A DNA stretch of 43,620 nucleotides. Source: Phycisphaerae bacterium. GTDB lineage: Bacteria > Planctomycetota > Phycisphaerae > Phycisphaerales > SM1A02. Shown here in pieces: positions 8,044-17,800 of this stretch. A model generated the notes under the pieces. The model was not told the origin of the DNA and made no database searches. It saw only the letters and a list, made by a program, of their open reading frames with translations. Both the position numbers and the translations under genes were made by a program. The first letter of the stretch is position 1. Each line of letters opens with the position of its first letter. The DNA is taken from positions 1 to 43,620 of the forward strand of contig PBMX01000022.1 of the NCBI GenBank assembly GCA_002722935.1, read 5' to 3'.

Positions 8044-10185
8044 ATGTCTCTCTTCTCGTCGGGCTTCAACATGCTGCTGATCATCCTCGGGTTCGGCCTG
8101 TTGATCTTCGTGCATGAACTGGGGCATTTCCTGGCAGCGAAATGGGCGGGCATCAGGACTCTCGGGTTCTCGATCGGCTTCGGTCCACCCATATGTTCCT
8201 GGAGAAAGGGCATCGGATTTCGCGCCGGCTCGACCTACGAAGCCGTGCGAGAGCGAACAGGGAAGCATCCAGGCGAACTGACCGACGAGGAACTCGCCGG
8301 GTACGGACTTGGAGAAACCGAGTACTCGCTGCGCTGGCTGCCGCTGGGCGGGTTCGTGAAGATGCTCGGACAGGATGATGTCGATCCATCTGCATCCAGT
8401 GCACATCCCCGCAGTTTCAACATGCAGTCCATCGGGGCACGCATGGTCGTGATCTCGGCGGGGGGGGTCATGAATCTCCTCCTGGCGGCAGTACTGTTCG
8501 TCGTGGCATTTTCGGCGGGCGTGCGGTTCGAAGCGCCCATCATCGGGATTGTTGCGCCCGGTACACCGGCCGCAACGACCGTTCCGCTCGAAGCCGATTC
8601 CCGGGGCATCGAAGCCATCGGGCTCCAGCCGGGTGACCGCATCCTCTCGATCGACGGGGAGCCGACGAATACCTTCGGCGATGTCCTCATCGCGACCGCG
8701 ATGGGCCGGCCCGACATCGACCTCCGGATCGTCGTCGAGCGTGAAGGAGTCGACGCGCCCATCAACTTCGAGATGGCGCCCGTCAAGAGCGAGGTATCCG
8801 GACTGCTTGGCATCGGGGTGATGCCGGCATCGTCAACCAGACTCATCGACGATCCCGAAGCGATCGAGTTCATCACGGCGGAACTTGATCGCCTGGGCCT
8901 GTCCAGGCAGGGTGTGAAACCCGGCATGACGCTTGCATCCGTGGACGGGCGACCGCTCTCGAACTGGGAGTCCTTCGAGACGATCAGCCGGAACTCGGAC
9001 GGTCGAACACTGGAAACCTCCTGGGTGATGGAGCCTGCCACGGGAACCGATGCCCGTGTATCAGCCGAACTTGAACCACTCCCGGAGTGGGAACAACTCC
9101 GGTACGTCGGGGCATCTCCTTCGATGAGCGTCGGATACGAGCAGGGACTGCTCGGGCTTGTGCCACTGGTCCAGATCGGGGCCTTGACCGAAGGCAGTCC
9201 CAACGAGGGCATTCTCGAGCCCGGTGATGTCGTTCTTCGCATCGGTCGCCACCAGGCTCCACGCATGCGAACATTCCGCGATGCCATTCCAGCCCATGGG
9301 GCCGGCCTGCTGGACATGTCGGTACTTCGAGAGGGCAAGCGGGTCGACGTGCAGGTTCGAATCATGGAATCCGGCATCCTCGATCCAAGGCCGGTGGTGG
9401 GGGTCAACCCGGTCTATGCATGGGATGTGCCACGGATCGCGAGGCCGATGGTCGCGATTGAAACGACGGATCCGAAGACGCAGGAGGCGGGCGAAACTCC
9501 AACCCCCCTTGCCGGCAGGGATGTGATGGGTGGGTCGATCCTTCTGGCGGTTGACGGACATTCCATCGAGGAGTGGACCGATCTCTGGGAGGGGTTGCAT
9601 GCAGCAGCCGTGGCAGGGAGGGATTCCATATCCATCGAGTTGAAGGCACCGACTCCCGGCGGGGAAGTGCAGGTCGTGGAGTTGCCGCTGGATGCGGGAT
9701 CCCGGAGCCGGCTCCTCGAACTGGGATGGTCGCCCCCGATTCCTCTCTACTACTTCGAACCCCTCTACGTCGTACGCAGTGCGGGGGGCAATCCCCTCAA
9801 TGCCATCAGCATGGGCCTCCAGGAAACGACCAAACTGGTCGTCCTGACGTACCTGACCATCGACAGGCTCTTCAGGGGCACGGTCGGTGTCGAGCAGCTC
9901 CATGGACCACTGGGCATCGTTCACCTGGGAACGAAGGTGGCCGATCGTGGATTCACCTACCTGCTGTTCTTCCTTGGCCTGATCTCGGTCAACCTGGCAG
10001 TCATCAACTTCCTGCCGCTGCCCATCGTCGACGGGGGACTCTTCCTCTACCTGGTCTACGAGAAGATCAAGGGACGTCCGCCGTCGGTGGGCTTCCAGAA
10101 TGGTGCGGCGATCGCGGGCCTGCTCCTGATCGCCACGGCATTCGTCGTGACCTTCTACAACGACATCGCGCGCATCATCGGCTAG
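8044..10185 (+). CDS. rseP: RseP-like site-2 zinc metalloprotease with multiple PDZ-like segments
   Basis: FVHELGHFLAAK (HExxH), GGFVKMLGQDD, C-terminal NFLPLPIVDGG (LDG-type motif); 713 aa. Confidence 0.93.
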   Translation: MSLFSSGFNMLLIILGFGLLIFVHELGHFLAAKWAGIRTLGFSIGFGPPICSWRKGIGFRAGSTYEAVRERTGKHPGELTDEELAGYGLGETEYSLRWLPLGGFVKMLGQDDVDPSASSAHPRSFNMQSIGARMVVISAGGVMNLLLAAVLFVVAFSAGVRFEAPIIGIVAPGTPAATTVPLEADSRGIEAIGLQPGDRILSIDGEPTNTFGDVLIATAMGRPDIDLRIVVEREGVDAPINFEMAPVKSEVSGLLGIGVMPASSTRLIDDPEAIEFITAELDRLGLSRQGVKPGMTLASVDGRPLSNWESFETISRNSDGRTLETSWVMEPATGTDARVSAELEPLPEWEQLRYVGASPSMSVGYEQGLLGLVPLVQIGALTEGSPNEGILEPGDVVLRIGRHQAPRMRTFRDAIPAHGAGLLDMSVLREGKRVDVQVRIMESGILDPRPVVGVNPVYAWDVPRIARPMVAIETTDPKTQEAGETPTPLAGRDVMGGSILLAVDGHSIEEWTDLWEGLHAAAVAGRDSISIELKAPTPGGEVQVVELPLDAGSRSRLLELGWSPPIPLYYFEPLYVVRSAGGNPLNAISMGLQETTKLVVLTYLTIDRLFRGTVGVEQLHGPLGIVHLGTKVADRGFTYLLFFLGLISVNLAVINFLPLPIVDGGLFLYLVYEKIKGRPPSVGFQNGAAIAGLLLIATAFVVTFYNDIARIIG

Positions 10186-10212
10186 CGGATCAGCGAGGAG
10201 GTCGCCCTTCAC

Positions 10213-11001
10213 ATGTCATCCCCAGTCGCACTTGTCACGGGGGCTTCGTCCGGAATCGGCCGTGCCGTCGCCTCGATGCTCTCGGCAGAGGGGTACGATC
10301 TCGTGCTCTGCGCGCGCCGTGAGGATGCTTTGGAGGCGCTGGCGTCGGAACTGCGTGAGCAGCACGAAACCGACGTGATGGTCCGGCCGGTCGATCTCGT
10401 CGATCTCAACGACGTGTCCGCGATCGTGCCCGAGTTGCTCGAGCATTTCGGTCGTCTTGACGTGCTGATCAACAACGCCGGGATGGTCGAGAAGTCTTCG
10501 CTCCAGGAGATGCCCATGGGGTTCATGCAACGAGCCATGGCCGTGCATGCAATCGCCCCGGCGATTCTCGTCCGGGATGCCTGGGCGGCACTCGCCGAGG
10601 CCGATCGCGGTGTCGTCGTGCATGTCTCGACCGTTTCGACACTCAGTCCGTTCCCTGGACTGGCGGCCTACGCCATGAGCAAGCACGCCCTGGAAGGCCT
10701 CGCCCGTTCGATCCAGGCAGAGTCGGAGGAGCAGGGCCTTGGAATCGTGTCTCTCGTAATCGCCCCCGGAGCAGTCGATACGGACGCGCTTCGATCCGTT
10801 CTCGAGGGAATCGAGCCCCCCGCCGAGGCCCTTGTTCCGATGGACGAAATCACCTCGCTGTTTCTGGCCTGCATCGGAGGAAAGCATGATCAGGAGGCCG
10901 GCGGGGTCATCTACATTCCCGCCCCCGGGGTGGTGACGGCCGATGCGGAACGGGCGATGGAGGCCCTTGAAGCATGCTGGGGTGGCCCTGGAGAGGGATG
11001 A
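10213..11001 (+). CDS. SDR-family oxidoreductase
   Basis: Rossmann TGASSGIGRAVAS, NNAG, catalytic S..YAMSKHALEGL; SD-like gaggagg upstream. Confidence 0.92.
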   Translation: MSSPVALVTGASSGIGRAVASMLSAEGYDLVLCARREDALEALASELREQHETDVMVRPVDLVDLNDVSAIVPELLEHFGRLDVLINNAGMVEKSSLQEMPMGFMQRAMAVHAIAPAILVRDAWAALAEADRGVVVHVSTVSTLSPFPGLAAYAMSKHALEGLARSIQAESEEQGLGIVSLVIAPGAVDTDALRSVLEGIEPPAEALVPMDEITSLFLACIGGKHDQEAGGVIYIPAPGVVTADAERAMEALEACWGGPGEG

Positions 11002-11136
11002 CCTGTGCGGGTCGTGCAGGCTGTAGCAGGTCCTCGAGGGGGAATCCGGGAAGGTTGACTGGCTACTGGCCGTGTTGTTTTCGACACTCCATGAGACTCA
11101 TGGTGCTGGAAGGAGCATCACGGAGGGGCAGTCATC

Positions 11137-12210
11137 ATGGACACCAACATGCAGAGCGAACCGGGTTCACACCGTGCACGGAGAACATTGCGTGTCCTGT
11201 TCATCGAACCTGACGCCGAAATCGCGGCTGGGTACAAGACAGCCCTCCATGCAAGGGCCGGTTCAGGCGTTGGATGGGATACCGTCAGTTCAAGGTCACT
11301 TCCTTCGCTGGGGGCCCTGCACGAAGCGGATCTCTCGCTGGTGGATGTCATTGTTTCTGCATCGACCCTGCCCGATGCATGCGGTCTCGACCTGCTGGCC
11401 TACGTCCAGGGGTCCTGCCCGGACACACCGGTGATCCTGACGGGGGATGCATCGGATTCCGCCATCGCGGTCGAAGCGATCCGTGGAGGGGCCGTCGAGT
11501 TCGTCCTGCAGACGGGCCACGAATCGATCACCATGCCACTGGCCATCGAGAAGGCCTTCGTCCACAGGCAGCTTCGCTACGAGAATGAATGCCTGCACGC
11601 GGATCTGGGTCGGTCGGTTGCCGAACTGGCCATGGTCAATCGAAAGCTCAAGAAGTCGATTCGAAGACTTGAAGTCACGGCGAGGACGGATGAGTTGACC
11701 GGGCTGACCAATCGCCGCTGGTTGAACCTGATGCTCGAGGGTCGCTGGGCGGAGGTGGAACGACACGACCTCTCGCTGGCGTTCGTCATGCTCGATCTCG
11801 ACGGTTTCAAGCAGCTCAATGATCGACTCGGTCACCAGCGAGGCGACGACCTGCTTCGCGTGACGGGGGAAGTCATCCGTGACAACTGCCGTTCGATCGA
11901 TGTCGCCGCCCGCTACGGCGGGGACGAGTTCTGCCTCCTGATGCCGCACACCAGCGTGGATGCGGCGATGCAGGTTGCATTGCGCATCGTCGAGGCGTTT
12001 CGAAGCCGACTCGCGGAACATGAACTCGGAGATGTCCCGCTCGACGTGTCCATCGGCATCAGTCACAGCGAGCTCTCGAATCCCACCTGCGCTGAAGAAC
12101 TCGTGCACCATGCGGACCAGGCCATGTACGCCGCCAAGTCATCGAAGAACGAGGGGCCGCGGGTCATGTTGCGAGGAGCGACGGGCAGCATGGGTCGCCT
12201 GGCGGCCTGA
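11137..12210 (+). CDS. diguanylate cyclase with N-terminal receiver-like domain
   Basis: TDELTGLTNRRWL and ARYGGDEFCLLMP (GGDEF), RSID I-site 5 residues before GGDEF; N-terminal receiver-like fold. Confidence 0.93.
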   Translation: MDTNMQSEPGSHRARRTLRVLFIEPDAEIAAGYKTALHARAGSGVGWDTVSSRSLPSLGALHEADLSLVDVIVSASTLPDACGLDLLAYVQGSCPDTPVILTGDASDSAIAVEAIRGGAVEFVLQTGHESITMPLAIEKAFVHRQLRYENECLHADLGRSVAELAMVNRKLKKSIRRLEVTARTDELTGLTNRRWLNLMLEGRWAEVERHDLSLAFVMLDLDGFKQLNDRLGHQRGDDLLRVTGEVIRDNCRSIDVAARYGGDEFCLLMPHTSVDAAMQVALRIVEAFRSRLAEHELGDVPLDVSIGISHSELSNPTCAEELVHHADQAMYAAKSSKNEGPRVMLRGATGSMGRLAA

Positions 12211-12231
12211 GCAGGCCCTTCGTCCAGGAAC

Positions 12232-12714
12232 TCACCGTTTCAAGGCTCGATCCATGTGGCGACGGGCATCGCGCTCTCGTATGTCCTGCCGACGATCCCG
12301 CTGCTTCTTTCCCTGGCCGAGGCCGATGAGGACCTTGGCACGGCCGTTGACGAAGTACATCTTCAGGGGAACGATCGCGAACCCCTTCGCCCGCGCGGCC
12401 ACGGCGAGTTTCCGGATCTCCCGCTTGTGTGCAAGCAGGACGCGAGCCCGGTCTGGCTGATGCTGGCGTGCCGGTCCGGCCGGTGGATACTCGGCGATGT
12501 GCACGCCGTGGAGTACGAGGGAGACGGGTGCGTCCTCCGCTCGAACATACCCCTCGCCGAGGCTGACCTGGCCGGCTCGTACCGACTTGGTCTCGGTGCC
12601 CGTGAGCTTGATTCCGCACTCGAGCGTCTCCGAGATGGCGTAGGAATGACGCGCCTTCCTGTTCTGGATGACGGGTTCGTTCGCGACGCCCTTGTCGTGC
12701 CTGTTCCGTGCCAT
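12232..12714 (-). CDS. smpB: SsrA-binding protein SmpB
   Basis: NRKARHSYAISETLECGIKLTGTETKSVRAGQVSLGEGYVR...KGFAIVPLKMYFVNGRAKVLIGLGQGKK. Start set at MARNRHDKG; the ORF-track extension runs into a tRNA. Confidence 0.96.
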   Translation of the reverse strand: MARNRHDKGVANEPVIQNRKARHSYAISETLECGIKLTGTETKSVRAGQVSLGEGYVRAEDAPVSLVLHGVHIAEYPPAGPARQHQPDRARVLLAHKREIRKLAVAARAKGFAIVPLKMYFVNGRAKVLIGLGQGKKQRDRRQDIRERDARRHMDRALKR

Positions 12715-12736
12715 TTCGAAGCCCATGCTATGGAAA

Positions 12737-12764
12737 CGGCCCTGCAGCGTGTGCTGCAGGGCCG
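12737..12764 (-). other. perfect 11-bp inverted repeat between tRNA-Leu and smpB
   Basis: cggccctgcag-cgtgtg-ctgcagggccg. On the minus strand it is followed by GTTTCC, so it is a processing hairpin or weak terminator. Confidence 0.6.
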
Positions 12765-12768
12765 AAAA

Positions 12769-12854
12769 TGCGCGAGAGAGGACTCGAACCTCCACGGGAT
12801 TTAACTCCCACCAGCACCTCAAGCTGGCGCGTCTGCCAATTCCGCCACTCGCGC
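12769..12854 (-). tRNA. tRNA-Leu (anticodon GAG)
   Basis: Minus strand GCGCGAG..TGGCGGAATTGGCAGACGCG..CCAGC-TTGAGGT-GCTGG..TGGGAGTTAAATCCCGT..GGAGGTTCGAGTCCTCT..CTCGCGC-A. 7-bp acceptor stem, long variable arm, no encoded CCA. Confidence 0.95.
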
Positions 12855-12959
12855 CGAGTCGGGAAGGGGGTCAGGATACCCCAGCGGGGCTGGTTCTGGA
12901 AGCCCTCGCCACCCCTTGAATCCGTCGATCAGGCCGTGCCCTGAGTACCATGCCGGGTC

Positions 12960-13646
12960 ATGACTGCTTCATCCCTCCTGATCAACGAGGTCTTCCACTC
13001 GATCCAGGGCGAATCCTCCCGGGCTGGTGAACCCTGTGTCTTCGTTCGACTCCGGGGTTGCCACCTCAGGTGCCGCTACTGCGACACCGAGTATGCATTC
13101 AAGGAGGGGGACCGGCGGGACATCGATTCGATCGTCGAGGAAGTCCGCAGCCATGGATGCGACCTGGTGGAGATCACGGGGGGAGAACCACTGCTGCAGA
13201 AACCAGTCCACGAGTTGATGGAGATACTGTGCGACATGGGCATGACGGTGCTGCTCGAGACCTCGGGTGCATGCGACATCGGGCCGTGCGATCCACGCGT
13301 GATTCGGATACTCGACCTGAAGACGCCGGGCAGTGGCGAGGTCGACCGGAACGACTGGGGAAACATCTCGAAACTGAGAATGGCCGACGAGGTCAAGTTC
13401 GTCATCATCGACCGGGCCGATTACGAGTGGATGAAGGAGATCATCGCGGAGCATGGTTTGTCGGAAAGGGTCGGCACGATTCTCGTTTCACCGGTGCACG
13501 AGCAACCGGCCGGTTCCGAGATCCAGGGCGCTTCCGCACTGCCCCCGCGTGATCTTGCTGAATGGGTGCTCGAGGATTCGCTCCCGGTGCGGGTCCAGCT
13601 GCAACTTCACAAGTTCATCTGGGATCCGCAGGCCCGGGGCGTCTGA
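12960..13646 (+). CDS. queE: 7-carboxy-7-deazaguanine synthase (radical SAM)
   Basis: INEVFHSIQGESSRAGEPCVFVRLRGCHLRCRYCDTEYAF (CX3CX2C), EITGGEPLLQ. Confidence 0.94.
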   Translation: MTASSLLINEVFHSIQGESSRAGEPCVFVRLRGCHLRCRYCDTEYAFKEGDRRDIDSIVEEVRSHGCDLVEITGGEPLLQKPVHELMEILCDMGMTVLLETSGACDIGPCDPRVIRILDLKTPGSGEVDRNDWGNISKLRMADEVKFVIIDRADYEWMKEIIAEHGLSERVGTILVSPVHEQPAGSEIQGASALPPRDLAEWVLEDSLPVRVQLQLHKFIWDPQARGV

Positions 13647-14251
13647 TGGCCGACTCGCGAACATGGCTGAACGTCGAGCCACTCGCCGAAGGCGCATGGT
13701 GCACCGGTCCGGTGCCGTTCGATGGCGACACGCTTCTGCTCGAGGATCGTTCCCTGCTCATCGACGGACCCTCCCCGGTACCCTGCTGCCAGTGGACCGG
13801 CACGCTTGCGAATCCGGATGACCCGCCCCTGACCTGGATCGAGCAAGGGTGGCAGCGACTGGAAGAACTCCTGCCCAGTTGCAGTTCCAGGGGCCTCCTT
13901 CGTCCACACGCCCAGCATCTTGCAAGTGATGTTCCTTCGACCCGCCTCCTCATCGAGAAGACGGCTCCGCTCGGGCTCGGCCTGGGCCTCGGCCCGGCCT
14001 CGATGCTTGTGCCCTCGATGCTCGAGGATGCGCACGATCACCTCGTTCGCCTTCTTGAAGGCCTTGGCCCGGCCTGCAGCATGGTGCTTCTCGAGGATCT
14101 CGATGAATCAGGGGGTCCGGTGATCGCGGGGCAGGGCATCCTGCCCGGGAAACTGCTGGGCGAGTTGATCGCCGAGCATGTTCCGGTCAACGTTCCCGTC
14201 GTGGCATCGGGATCGTCAATCGAGCATGTGCTGGATTGGCTGGAAGCCTGA
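13646..14251 (+). CDS. hypothetical protein
   Basis: 201-aa ORF from the ATG overlapping the queE stop by 1 nt (TGATG), same strand; no family recognised. Confidence 0.7.
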   Translation: MADSRTWLNVEPLAEGAWCTGPVPFDGDTLLLEDRSLLIDGPSPVPCCQWTGTLANPDDPPLTWIEQGWQRLEELLPSCSSRGLLRPHAQHLASDVPSTRLLIEKTAPLGLGLGLGPASMLVPSMLEDAHDHLVRLLEGLGPACSMVLLEDLDESGGPVIAGQGILPGKLLGELIAEHVPVNVPVVASGSSIEHVLDWLEA

Positions 14252-14263
14252 CTTCGCTACAAT
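14236..14263 (+). promoter_or_regulatory. candidate promoter of nuoC (TTGGCT-N16-TACAAT)
   Basis: -10 TACAAT at 14258-14263, 8 nt before ATG 14272; -35-like TTGGCT at 14236-14241. Confidence 0.5.
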
Positions 14264-14271
14264 CAACGTAC

Positions 14272-14826
14272 ATGTCGACGACATCCATTGAACATCCAGT
14301 CCTGCAGCGAGTGAAGGAGACCTTCCCGGAGGCGGCCTTCTCCGCGTCTCGATTCAGGGGCCAGGTGACCCTCGTACTCGAGCCGGAGGTCGCTCACGAC
14401 GTCCTTCGCTTTCTCCGCGAGGATCCCGACTGCAATTATGAACTGCTCAGTGATGTCACGGCAGCCGATTACCTGGACTACCCCGCCCGGACCTCGAAGC
14501 GATTCGCGGTCATCTGGGTACTGCGGAGTTTCAGCAGGGATGACCTGTTGCTGGTCAAGTGCTGGCTCGACCCGAGCATGGAAACCGGTGGAAACGAGGA
14601 TGATCCTGCACTCGAGGTCGCCTCGGTATGCGATATCTGGCCCGGCGCCGAATGGAGAGAGCGCGAGGTCTACGACATGTTCGGAATCCGCTTTGCCGGG
14701 CATCCCGATCTGCGTCGCATCCTCATGTGGAAGGACTTCCCGGTCTTCCCGCTTCGAAAGGACTACCCGCTCCGAGGTCGAGGAGAGCGTGAGAACCTCG
14801 AGATCATCGATCGCGAAGCGACCTGA
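14272..14826 (+). CDS. nuoC: NADH-quinone oxidoreductase subunit C
   Basis: [52 protein letters not shown] is the diagnostic 30-kDa subunit signature. Confidence 0.95.
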   Translation: MSTTSIEHPVLQRVKETFPEAAFSASRFRGQVTLVLEPEVAHDVLRFLREDPDCNYELLSDVTAADYLDYPARTSKRFAVIWVLRSFSRDDLLLVKCWLDPSMETGGNEDDPALEVASVCDIWPGAEWREREVYDMFGIRFAGHPDLRRILMWKDFPVFPLRKDYPLRGRGERENLEIIDREAT

Positions 14827-14829
14827 TGG

Positions 14830-17800
14830 TCAGGGATTGACGGCGCCGCCGCGGGCATCGGTAATGGTGATCGTGTCGATGGCGGGGTCCATGTTCCACA
14901 GGACACTGCCCGCCCTGACCGGGGTGGGGGACCCCTCGGTCAGGATGGAGACCGTTCGTCCCGGAACGGAATCGAGTTTCGCCAGTCCCGTCGACAGGTT
15001 GTAGTCGAAGAGATTGCAGTCCACCCGCCGCCTGGGGGTGCTGATATAGACACTGCCTTCGGCGAACAGCCGCTCGATCTCCATGTCGCGTCCAAGGTCG
15101 AGTACGCCTTCGCCCGGAGCCGATCCACCGCGGCCCTCGGCCTCCTCGATGGGGGCCGTCACGGCCTTGACGTGCTGGGCGGTGATGGTCGCCGTGTCTT
15201 CGTCTTCCATCCCCTTGTAGAGACCCTCGACATCGCCATCCATGTCGATGGTGAAGCCGCCCGATTCATCCTGGACCATGTCCAGACGTCGGGTCCAGAT
15301 GAACCTGGAGACGCCCGGTCCCCTGAAGAGCCCCGATTCGGGAGTCGCGCCGTCGACGGGGGGGGCTTCGCGCAACACGAGTTCGCCGTCCCCGATCACT
15401 TCGGCGCTCGTCTCGAGGTCATTCCACGTGATGTGCTTTGCCGCGATGTAGAACACGTTCGGAATGCTCGCCCGCTGTTCATCCGGCCAGGTCCGCTGCT
15501 CGAGTTTTGCATCACCACGGGCAATCAGTGTTTCGAGGACTCGTGAACTCCGCTCGATGTCGAAGGGATCGTCTTCCTGGTTCTTCCTGAGGTTCGAGGA
15601 CAGCGATTCCGAATCGACCTTGCCGGCATCGACGAACTGGAGCACCATCTTCTGTCCCTCGAGTCGATCGAGTTCATGGGGCTTGGGTTGGGCCACCACG
15701 GCGACATCTCCATCGAGCTCGATGGATCCGGCCCCCTCGTTGAACCTGCTGTCATACTGCATGCTCGTGTTCCACCTCGCCCGCATCGTGACGGAGGCGT
15801 CATCCCCGGGTGCAGGTCGCGGGACCTCCGGTCGATCGATGCGCTGGTCAGCCGACAGGTCCAGTGGTCGGGTCAGGAGTCGTGCCTGCCCGGGACCGAT
15901 CCAGGTCGCCGTGCCGTTTCGACGTTCAAGTTCGACATGGCGACCGTGATCGATGAGCATGTCGTCGCGAGCGATGACGACGTCTTCTCCCGTGAGGACG
16001 ACCTGTTCCTGCTTCGCGTCGGCGACCAGATGATCGGCGAATACGCGGGCGCCATCCGACATGAGTACCTGGACATCGCCGTTGGCCAGGACATCCTTGA
16101 CCCGTGTTCCACTGCCCATGAGTGATCGTGAACCGGTCGGTTCTTCGTCGGGTTCACCCTCGACGTCCTCGACGAGGAACGTGACTTCCAGGTCGTCGGC
16201 CCAGATGGTCTGGTCCTCGTTCTCCGCCTTCACCTGTTCACGGGCCAGCAGCCTCGAGGGGACTGCCTTCTGCTCGTCATCCTTCTCGAAGAACATTCTC
16301 ATCCAGTTGCTCGAGAACAGGCCGTCCGGCGAGACCACGTCCACGTCGCCCCTGAAGATGATGTCCTGAATCGATGGATCATCCGAGGAATCGGTGGAAT
16401 CGAAGGAGATGTCCACTCCCTCGGTCCAGGTGATGTCCAGTTCGCTCTCGGGTGGCGTGTCCTCGACCTGGTCCTCGAGGTCGATCGAGGTGTTCGCAGC
16501 GGGGGGGAGAACCGACACGCTGGCAAGGGCGACCTGATCGCGGTCGAGAATCGAGATCGTCCCGGGATCGATGAAACCGCCTTCACCGCGTTCCTGGGCG
16601 ACCCACAGGTGTGTGCCGCGTGCAAGCAGCCTTGGATCTTCCAGGATGACCTCGCGTCCCTCGTCCGCGTAGAGATCGAACCGGTCCTCGAGGCCGCGGT
16701 AGACAAGGCGATCGCAGGTGATCTCGGTCTGTTCGCCGGCGTCGAAGATGAAGACTGGTGTTCCTTGCAGTTCCGCGAGGGTGTCATCCGGATCCTGGAG
16801 GATCACGCTGCCGGAGTCATTCGCGGGAACCATGATCATTCCATCGTCGCACGTGACGAGGGTGTCATCCGGACCGACGGAAGGGGCAAGCCGATGGCCG
16901 AGTGTCGATGCGAGTACCAATTCGACCCAGTGTGGTTGTGGACCGAGCTCGCGTTGCGGTTCCGCATGCGCGGACGCCATTACGATCGAATCACCCCTGC
17001 TGGACTGGTCGAGCGAGAAGGTCACGTCCAGTTGATTCCCGGTGACCGTTCGGCCTCCCCTGGCATCTCCCTGCATGATCCGGACGTTCTCACGAAGGGT
17101 CAACGTGTAGAACTCGGTGTCCATGGCAGCACTTTCCGGCCCCGATTTCCCCTGCTGCATTGCCACGGGTATGACAGAGGATGAACGTGTCCCGTCGTGT
17201 ACCGGAGGATGCTCCGTCTCGGCACGGCGTGGCCAGCCGGGACGCGTGTCGAGGGCCAATGCACTTGAATCGGGCCGTATCAGGAGGTAGTCCAGTTCGT
17301 TGATCCGCATGAACTTCACGCGGTCGGTGGCATCATCGACCAGAACCTCCATGTTGGAGCCCACCATCTCCTCGGTGGGGGTGTGGACCTCGATTCGTCC
17401 CTTGCAGGTGATCTTCCCGAGGTAGTTGTCGAATGCGACTCGCTCGGGACGCATCTCCACGCTGGGAGGATGCACTGCAGGATCAGCCGTGCGGCCATCC
17501 ACGGGTTCATAGAGGTTGATCCTGACATTGCCCGTGATCCAGCCTTTCTCGAGAGCCCGGTTCGGGGCGTAGGTCTCCGCCTTGTCTCCCTCGATGGTCA
17601 TCAGCCTGTCGTTCTCGAGGAACAACTCGACCTGTGGTCGCGTCATGTCGATCCAGTGGGCCGGAAGATGGGAAGGATTGGGGTCGAGGTGCTCGCAGCG
17701 ATACTGCTGGGATGGATTGCCCCGCTTGTCGGCTATCTGGATCCAGCCTCCACCGGGAAGATCCAGCTGCATGCTCGGATCGAGCATGTCGGTGGAGCCG

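Noticed and set aside
9061-10212. 383-aa and 390-aa antisense ORFs over rseP
   Set aside because: Antisense to a clear metalloprotease; no motif; GC-rich frame artefact.
12715-12822. N-terminal extension of the smpB ORF to 12822
   Set aside because: Extension reads through the tRNA-Leu gene and hairpin; SmpB homology starts at MARNRHDKG.
12232-12860. tmRNA (ssrA) next to smpB
   Set aside because: No ssrA-like tRNA-Ala acceptor or tag reading frame seen; only tRNA-Leu is present.
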